Shown here: piece after piece, positions 36,002 through 42,449 of the stretch | Position numbering within the stretch: position 1 is the stretch's first letter | Layout of the letters: each line of letters starts with the position of its first letter | NCBI GenBank assembly: GCA_958430865.1 | Contig: CAUDNR010000458.1 | Coordinates: forward strand, 25,864 to 68,312 | Origin: Entrophospora sp. SA101 | Taxonomy: Eukaryota > Glomeromycota > Glomeromycetes > Entrophosporales > Entrophosporaceae | DNA: 42,449 bases | Direction: 5' to 3' | Made by a program: the position numbers and the translations under genes | Notes under the pieces: model-generated | The model's input: the letters and a program-made list of their open reading frames with translations, nothing else | Told to the model about the DNA's origin: nothing | The model's database searches: none

Positions 36002-37240
36002 TAGTCGAAAAATATGTCACAAGAAGTCTAATTACATATATGGACATACAGCAACAAAACCAGACAAAGTGAACATTGGTATTACCAAGAATTTCAGGGA
36101 TCAATAATGTTCATTTAACATCACAATTGTATTATCAATGTAATGTATGATCATGATATTTGTAGGATTATCTCTAGATAAAAATAGTAAATATGAAGTT
36201 AATTTACATTAGGTCTACTATGGAACCCAAAAATTACAGCACAATCAGAAGTATTTTGAAGAAAAAGCAAGGAGAGAAAATTACACCTTACATTTTTAGC
36301 AGGTCATATTATCGTAATACTGTCGAAGGTATAAATACATGTATAATTTTCGAGAGTTGAGTTAAAGACATCATGTTAATAACCTCTGAATTAATAACAA
36401 TAATCTTCTCATAAAAATTATCTCTTAATAAAATTCTTAACTTTTTTGCATCAAACATATTTTTCCGCCTGAAATAAAACAATTACATCTTTTATATAAA
36501 ACCAACTTATTTACGAAATTCGTTGCTGAAGAAGCAAACTCATAAACCCACCTCTAATTAAAATTGTAATTAGCAGTTTGGCCAACTCTAATCATTAGTC
36601 CCTTCGCAAAACGTATATTAAAAGACGTATTACGAAGGTATATGGGAAAAGACTTACCGGGAAAAATAAGCAAAAAGGATTTGCCGAAAAAGTGCAAGCA
36701 AATTAGGCTCTTATGAAAAGCGTAAGCAGATTTAGTCTTACGAGAGATGTAAGCAGAAGTGCAAATCATAAATCCGTGAGATCACTATGTCGCACTTGTA
36801 TATAATATATTGCTGATGCAAGACAGCCTAGATTAAAAAAACAATCAGCCAAGGTTACGTTTTTTATTGGTTGAAGGACTGTAATTAATTGACGTATGTC
36901 ATCAAAAAAAACATGCGAATTGATTGTTTTCGAATTGGGTGGGTATGATTTATTAAAACAGACAGCTTGTTAATTTATTGATTTATGTGAAATAACAATA
37001 AATAAGCATTAACGTATAATTTAAAAAGGTTCATGTGCACTGCTTCTATTATTAGTATTTTTAAATTTTGTGTAAGATATGAAGTGTATTTTATTGAATT
37101 AATTCGAATTATATATATGTATATATCATAGAGGAATTATTTGTTTATAAATATACATGTATTAATATCTTATAATTAGTTTTGCAATATTAAATAAAGC
37201 CTACGCGAGCAATTATTGTGATGTATTGATATTTTTAATT
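36002..37240. other. Intergenic DNA, one doubtful exon-like stretch
   Basis: No supported gene. On the minus strand near 36310-36472 an acceptor-like TTTCAG is followed by an open stretch (RKNMFDAKKLRILLRDN) that could be a stray exon, but nothing recognisable follows. The G-richer stretch at 36590-36780 with repeated GTAAGCAG/CTTACGA words may be a small repeat. Confidence 0.3.
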
Positions 37241-37244
37241 ATAC

Positions 37245-37660
37245 AACTTCTGTTTTTTTGTTGGGATGGATGGATTCCGACATCTTCGTAACTTTCTACC
37301 AATAAATGACTCTGTGTAGGATCTTTATATTTTTTGATAACATCTATCAAACAATTAACTCTACGTTCTGAAATCAATGATTGAATTTTAGAGTATCAAC
37401 ATTGCTAATAGAAAATTGACGCATTATGAGGACTTTTTTTTTCACTTTTCCATTTTTTCACTAATTCATAAATATTTTTTCCATTGCTATTTAAACTTTC
37501 TTTTACCAACTTTTCCATATTTTCTTGATCTGAAATTTTGTCACTGACAATGTTACTAAATGAGTTGTTTACTGTTTCAATAATTCCTCTGGCACCTCTT
37601 GATAGAAATCTTATAGTCTTTCTTCTATTGTATTCTGTCCTAAATCAAACGGAGGTCTTG
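37245..37660 (-). pseudogene. Unidentified decayed coding fragment
   Basis: Minus-strand pieces in different frames look like one protein: EVARPPFDLGQNTIEE, FSNIVSDKISDQENMEKLV, KNIYELVKKWKSEKKVLI, then after a shift near 37392 LISERRVNCLIDVIKKYKD and LLVESYEDVGIHP. The composition is that of a real, charged helical protein, but I do not recognise the family. Several frameshifts and stops indicate decay. Confidence 0.4.
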
Positions 37661-38755
37661 CAACCTCTAAATATAATAATTCTATATATCATATATCCAA
37701 GACAAATTCACACAATCATTTAAGTTTTTTCCTCTTCTCTAACACCAAGACTTTGTACCATAAATTGTAATCAAGACTTACATTATGGTTAAATTAAAAA
37801 GTTTGACCTAATATTAATATTAAACAGATGTTAAATATTTGACATTAAAGATTAAGTATTTCTTTGCTCTTGTAAGACAGTTAAAAAAACAAGGAAACCA
37901 ACGTAAAATCATGAAAAGTGTCTAACATTTGTGAAATCAATATTTCATAATTGCGTATCTCAACAATTACATAACATAATTAAATAAATTTAGATTCCTT
38001 TGAAAGGTTATCAAATTACTTTGTTAATAAAAAAAATAGACATGAAAATACTATTGCCAATTTTCTGTAAAGCCAATTCATATCTTTTTGCTAAACTTTT
38101 GTCTCTGAAATTTACATGGAATTTTTTCAGACACAAAAATATACATAATCATACAAAAAATTATACCGGTTTGTAACGAAATTTCTGAAGATTGTGTATA
38201 TAAACCTTCATACATCCAGATTTTCTAGAATTTTGTCTATTAGAAATAAAGGAATTCGATTATTTTGAAAACAATTCAATGCGAAAATTTCTTTAATAAT
38301 TGCTCTAAAGGTTACATAACAATGTGCTTTTAAAAATTTTATATGTTATCTCTAGTATAATTAATAGTTAAATCCTTGTTAGTACGGTATAAGTTCAATT
38401 TTACGAAGTAAATTTGAGCTTAAACTTGTATTTATCCCAGTGGTTTAACTGATTTATCCCCCACTATTTATGCCACTTTTACGTGTAACTTTTTCCACTA
38501 TCAAGAAGATTTTTGTTGGTGGTTTAATACAAATTGATTTATTCTTTTCTAAAATTTGTATATTTCATCTCGCTTTGCGGAATGTTGCTCCACTATTATC
38601 ATTACTATTACTAAAAAACTATTACTCATTCTAAATTTGCAAAATAACGATGGTAATTTTAGTATTTAAAAATGGGAGATATTTTTTTAATTTGGTAATA
38701 TATATTTTTATTGAACATAACTTTACATTGTTCTATTACTGGACTTAATTGTTAT
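37661..38755. other. AT-rich DNA, nothing recognised
   Basis: No coding frame with protein-like character, no repeat structure noticed. Confidence 0.35.
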
Positions 38756-38760
38756 AGATT

Positions 38761-39006
38761 ACAAAATGAAAATCCAAGGATCACTGTAGCTAAACTTACT
38801 CTTCCAGACATTTCGGATAATGATTCAAAATCAAGCGAAACCCACCAGTCACTACTGAAACAGATAATACATGTGACTTGATGAATGATGATCAAGATGC
38901 AATTTCCAGTTCTAGTGATGCATTCAATGATATTTCCGATTTAAAAGATCAAAATTATAATAAAATTGAAGGACAAAAATTTAAATTTATTAAATGTCAT
39001 GTATGA
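38761..39006 (+). pseudogene. Unidentified Ser/Asp-rich exon fragment
   Basis: Follows an acceptor-like TTATAG. One frame reads NENPRITVAKLTLPDISDND; after a one-base shift near 38850 another reads TETDNTCDLMNDDQDAISS and DAFNDISDLKDQN, ending in a stop at 39006. A hAT-like element starts 12 bp later. The family is unknown. Confidence 0.35.
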
Positions 39007-39018
39007 TATTAATATTAA

Positions 39019-39839
39019 CAGTGTTATCAGCGGACGCGGACATGGACATGGACACGGACTGTCCGTGTCTGTGTCCGTCACTTTAAATGTCCCGGACCAT
39101 TCTTGGACAAAAACCAAAGCAATTCAAAAACGTTTTGTAAACATGCGTTGAAAAATTAGGAGAGGAGGAAAGGAAGAAAAAATGGTTTCCAAACAAAAAG
39201 GATCAAATAATTCGGCATTTAATTAATTAAATGATTCTATATTAATAATCCAGAGCCTTGCTTTAGGGTAGAGGCAGAAAGTTAATATAAAATTATTTTT
39301 TTACAAATAATTTATTTGTAATAAACATTTTCATAATTTAAACAAATTAATTCTTTTTTTGTTTAATAAACACTTTTATGGTCGGAAATTAAACAGTAGG
39401 GTTTAACCTCCATTTGGTTATCAGAGTGGTTAAAGCAAAGATTTTTTTTTTAGATATTTGTTTTAGTAAGAAAGCAAAGGTTTAATTTTTTGGTTTTTGT
39501 TAAGTGTAAATGTTTGTTTAATTTTTTGTTAATTGACCACCCTATACAAGCCATTATCACATATTGATTTATTTATTGTAAAGTAATTGTTGCAAACATA
39601 CAGCTGACTTCAATTGGCCAAAGAAAGTAAAAGTAAAGCAAATAAAAGGAACTCTACAGGAGCTTTATTGCTTTGTTGATTGTACCATAAAGTGTTTACA
39701 AATTCACCAAAGCTTTAAGAAAGAGGTAGTAGGCAAAATTTTATATTTTTGTCCAAGAATGACCCGGGACATTTAAAGTGACGGATACGAACACGGACCG
39801 GACAGTCCGTGTCCATGTCCGTGTCTGCTGACAACACTG
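39019..39839. mobile_element. hAT-like MITE with palindromic GGACA-rich ends
   Basis: 821 bp. Its terminal inverted repeats are about 95 bp, beginning CAGTGTTATCAGC at the left and CAGTGTTGTCAGC at the right (reverse-complemented), and running to TTCTTGGACAAAAA. Within each terminus, short GGACAT/GGACAC direct repeats meet their reverse complements; at the left, ACACGGAC-T-GTCCGTGT is a perfect hairpin. The interior is AT-rich and non-coding. CAGTGTT ends suggest hAT, but I see no 8-bp target duplication. Confidence 0.75.
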
Positions 39840-40640
39840 GTTATCATGTAAGCTTTAGAGCAATGATTAAAAAAACTTAACATGAATTTTTATTTTATTG
39901 TTTAAAATCTAGAAATGCAGGATCTCCAGAATATATGCCGCAAGTGATATAATTTTTTTGTACAGTTATTATGTACGTTTTTGCGTAAATGATGTATTTA
40001 GGATGACTGAAACTTTTGCTAAGGTACTGTATATATATAATAGTATGGTACTTTTCTTTCTGCAAATTAAAACCACAATTATAATAACTATTATTAATAT
40101 TTCTTTCATTACTACTTCAACTATTACAACCATTACTGATATTTCTTCTTTTATTATACATTTCATAGAAAAAAATCCAAATACATTCAAATTGTCTTTA
40201 GTGCCTAAGTTTAAAACACACAGACAATATTGATTTCGATTTTTGTTAATTGCATGTAATAATGATTAATATGCAACAATATTATTAATAAAATAACAAC
40301 GCACTTTAGTGTCTGAGTTAAAACACCATAAGATGGTCAATATTGGTATGTAGAATGACTTTTAAATATTACATAAGACAGGTTTAGGTACAATTTTTGT
40401 AAGGTTTAAAGATGATGAAAATAGAAAATAAAGAAAAAAAAATAATGCTAAAATCCTTTATTGTCTAATTATTAACATCGCAATGAATCAATCACTAGAG
40501 TTTGGTTATGATTATTTTTTTTGTTTAAATGCAATTTTTATTTTTCAAGGTTTATATTAAATTCTTTATCAATTAAATCCTGATAAAATTTAAAGGTAAT
40601 CAAATAAATTATTTAACTAAGAATCTTCCAATTAGGTTAA
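39840..40640. other. AT-rich DNA, nothing recognised
   Basis: Contains a trinucleotide-rich tract near 40070-40150 that gives low-complexity frames on both strands; no supported gene. Confidence 0.35.
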
Positions 40641-40848
40641 AAATCTGAATCACCAGAATGAGCATGTGAAAATTGTTTGTTCTACACCATTCAATTAATT
40701 CTCTGCAAAAGGAAATAATATAAAGAATTGTGTAAATAAAGAATTATGAATAATTATAAATAAATGGATGAATAAATAAATGGACTAGTGTTATTCCCAA
40801 TAGATTGAGTCAAGTCAAATTTTAAATTTTATAAATATATATACAAAC

Positions 40849-40986
40849 CTTAGTTTTTGGTAATAAATAATCAAGTAGTTTCTGATTTTTTTCATAGATA
40901 GGCTTGTTCTTAACACTATCTATGAATTGTTGGATTTCTACCCGATCAGTGGAGGTTGTGAGATAAAATCGTTTGATATAACAGAA
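40849..40986 (-). pseudogene. Unidentified exon-like fragment
   Basis: Open stretch with RFYLTTSTDRVEIQQFIDS and KNQKLLDYLLPKT, ending at a plausible donor (AAG-GTTTGT). A possible next exon after TTTTGCAG (near 40700) soon meets a stop. It lies downstream of the interrupted gene at 41245-41828 on the same strand and may belong to it. No family recognised. Confidence 0.3.
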
Positions 40987-41049
40987 TCAGGTGTAGATGA
41001 TGAAGTCGAAGAATTATTATCAAATTTTCGTGATTCTCATTATTATTGG

Positions 41050-41244
41050 CAGTGTTGTGCTATTGGAATGTTCCAATGTAGATCTTCAATTGATATTAAC
41101 CAATAAAATTCGTGTGTATGACACTATAATTGAATTTCATTGGTTAACTTCATTGGAACCACATTTGGAATGTTCCAATTCCAATTGGAATTTATTAGAA
41201 TGCTCTAATGAAATTTTATTGGAACCATAAATGGCACAACACTG
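41050..41244. mobile_element. Small hAT-like MITE inserted in a gene
   Basis: 195 bp. Left terminus CAGTGTTGTGCTATT; the right terminus reverse-complements to CAGTGTTGTGCCATT. The palindrome TTGGAATGTTCCAA occurs near both ends, and CCAATTGG/TTGGAACC variants fill the interior. It cuts the minus-strand coding sequence that reads FRIIGW just before it. No target duplication was found. Confidence 0.7.
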
Positions 41245-41828
41245 CTTCTAACCAACCAATGATTCTAAATTTGTTTGTTTCCATAACATGTATCCATACA
41301 TCAAAACCACTGTATTTATCATTCTCTTTAATGACATGTTTGACTTTTTTAGCTGTATTTTTGGAGGCAATTATAATCATGCCTTGTGGCATAATTGTTT
41401 GACTAAATATAGAGTTCAATTGTAATTCAACATTGTCATTATTTTTAATTATAGAAACTACAGTTAAATTTGAGGGTAGACTAGGTTTCCATCTAGAGTT
41501 TAAGTCTAATAATTGTGAATATGCTCGCTCAAATCATCTGGTTCTAGTTATCATTAAGTTAAAATTAAATATGCATGTATGTATATAGATAGATTAAAAG
41601 TAAAAATAACAAACCTGTAGTATATTGATGGTAAGGAGGTTCAGTAGTAAGTGATAATTTATCAAAATACTTTTCTAAAATTGAGTAGTAAAAAAAAAAT
41701 ATAAGGGGTATAATGGTAAAGTAACATAACAGTTTTGTTATGGAGGGCAAACATAAAGTTGAGCATGTTGGTCTTAATTTTAAACATGCTAATCTAGCAC
41801 GCTTTTGAAAAGCTTGACAACAGGCCAT
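41245..41828 (-). pseudogene. Type II membrane protein gene, possibly glycosyltransferase-like, interrupted
   Basis: Exon 1 (41615-41828) starts MACCQAFQKR. It has a short basic cytoplasmic part, then one hydrophobic anchor around residues 31-48 (ITKLLCYFTIIPLIFFFYY), then a lumenal stem, which is a type II topology. Exon 2 (from 41543) begins EPDDLSEH but needs a one-base shift to reach LTVVSIIKNNDNVELQLNS, MPQGMIIIASKN and FDVWIHVME. The TVVSIIK...QLNSIFSQT...P layout is reminiscent of a family 2 glycosyltransferase opening, but this is a weak call. The frame then enters a MITE at 41244 and stops. Probably dead. Confidence 0.45.
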
Positions 41829-42009
41829 TGCTTTTTATAATTAAAAAAAAACTTATAATATATATATATATATATTTTAAAAAAAAGAGTGAAAATGGAG
41901 AAAATTTAGTTGTTGTTATTATTAATTTGAACGTAGTGCAACATTTATTACTTGTAATATAGGATAATATATTAATATTAAAAAAAAAATTTTTAAATAG
42001 CACAAAATA
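41829..42009. promoter_or_regulatory. Short divergent intergenic region
   Basis: 181 bp, very AT-rich, with a TA dinucleotide run near 41858-41875. It lies between the ATG of the membrane-protein gene (minus) and the start of the helicase relic (plus). Any promoter function is inferred from the head-to-head layout only. Confidence 0.25.
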
Positions 42010-42449
42010 ATGAAATTGGGTGATTCTCAATTTGCATCACATTTGAAAGCAAGATCAAAAATAGAGAGAATTTTACCAGCTTTTGCATCTCATGAAGAAC
42101 TTTTAAAAATTATTAGATGGGCATATAAACAAATAGACAAATCATATAAATAAATAAAAAATAGTAACATACCTTAATTTCTAAGATTAATCTATTTATT
42201 ATTGTTGGAGAAACAAATTCAGGTAAAACCACGCATCTTACATAATATCTTTATGAAAATGGTTATAGCAAGTATGGGATTATTGGATGTACACAACCTT
42301 GACATGTGCTGGTTGCTAAACGTGTAGTGAAGAAATGGATGCAAATAAAATTTTTAATATTTATTAGTAACTGATAAATAAATCCATCAAGAAGTTTTTA
42401 ATTTATTTAGTGTAATCTTGGAACAACAGTGGGTTATGAAATTCGATTT
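42010..42449 (+). pseudogene. Prp16-like DEAH-box helicase relic (runs off the right edge)
   Basis: The first piece (42010-42153) reads KARSKIERILPAFASHEELLKII, like the stretch before the helicase core in Prp16 (DHX38) where LP-F---EEL appears. After an acceptor-like CTAAG, IIVGETNSGKTTHLT is motif I, followed by a stop, then YLYENGYSKYGIIGCTQP, another stop, and VAKRV (motif Ia region). After a further gap, CNLGTTVGYEIRF matches the next conserved block, and the window ends. Prp16 is the splicing ATPase of the second step. Both stops are one C-to-T change from the family residue (Gln, Arg). A decayed, intron-containing copy. Confidence 0.7.

Noticed and set aside
36554..36769. Minus-strand 71-aa open frame
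   Set aside because: No recognisable motif; its Lys/Ser/Phe repeats follow the local GTAAGCAG/CTTACGA repeat words.
40997..41230. Plus-strand 77-aa frame with repeated LLECSN units
   Set aside because: The protein repeat is a translation of the GGAATGTTCCAA palindromes inside the MITE at 41050-41244.

Overview
The window is eukaryotic. It is very AT-rich, the genes are split by many short GT-AG introns, and there is no operon layout. A zinc-ribbon plus VSR-like endonuclease relic, abundant truncated LINEs and many small inverted-repeat elements suggest a repeat-rich early-diverging fungus, most likely an arbuscular mycorrhizal fungus (Glomeromycotina, Rhizophagus-like). That placement is an inference from gene types and composition; no search was run.

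Two cellular genes are well supported, and each is present twice. (1) An MMtag-domain gene (MMTAG2-like, 229 aa, 7 exons, + strand) lies at 6980-8169 and again at 25707-26896. (2) An ABCC/MRP (Ycf1-like) full-length ABC transporter (- strand) is complete at 27133-34733: 35 exons, 4479 coding nt, 1492 aa, with all phases consistent by hand. Its other copy at 8406-15483 is broken. Exons 11-35 are on the - strand, but exons 1-7 lie inverted on the + strand next to a 10-N gap. The MMtag and ABC genes converge, with about 236 bp between their stop codons.

Layout. 1-120: unique. 121-14174: block A (LINE, decayed DDE transposase, MITEs, MMtag gene, 3' part of the ABC gene). 14171-15579: inverted 5' end of the ABC gene. 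15580-15589: N gap. 15590-16807: unique DNA holding a Tigger/pogo-like deletion derivative and a second MITE. 16808-18850: a further LINE copy plus the same right flank as in block A. 18851-32900: block C, nearly identical to block A. 32901-34755: the rest of the intact ABC gene. 34756-42449: unique, mostly relics. These are an independent-type phosphoglycerate mutase exon, a VSR-like nuclease pseudogene, two unidentified coding remnants, hAT-like MITEs, a type II membrane protein gene interrupted by a MITE, and a Prp16-like DEAH helicase relic running off the right edge.

The main signals are structural: a fold-back or inversion junction with 4 bp of microhomology, a mosaic LINE whose two halves match different sister copies, a 2.5 kb tandem junction, and a 4-nt microexon in the MMtag gene. 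I found no convincing new molecular system. Because the rearrangements sit next to an N gap and block A equals block C almost everywhere I compared them, assembly error is a serious alternative to real duplication.
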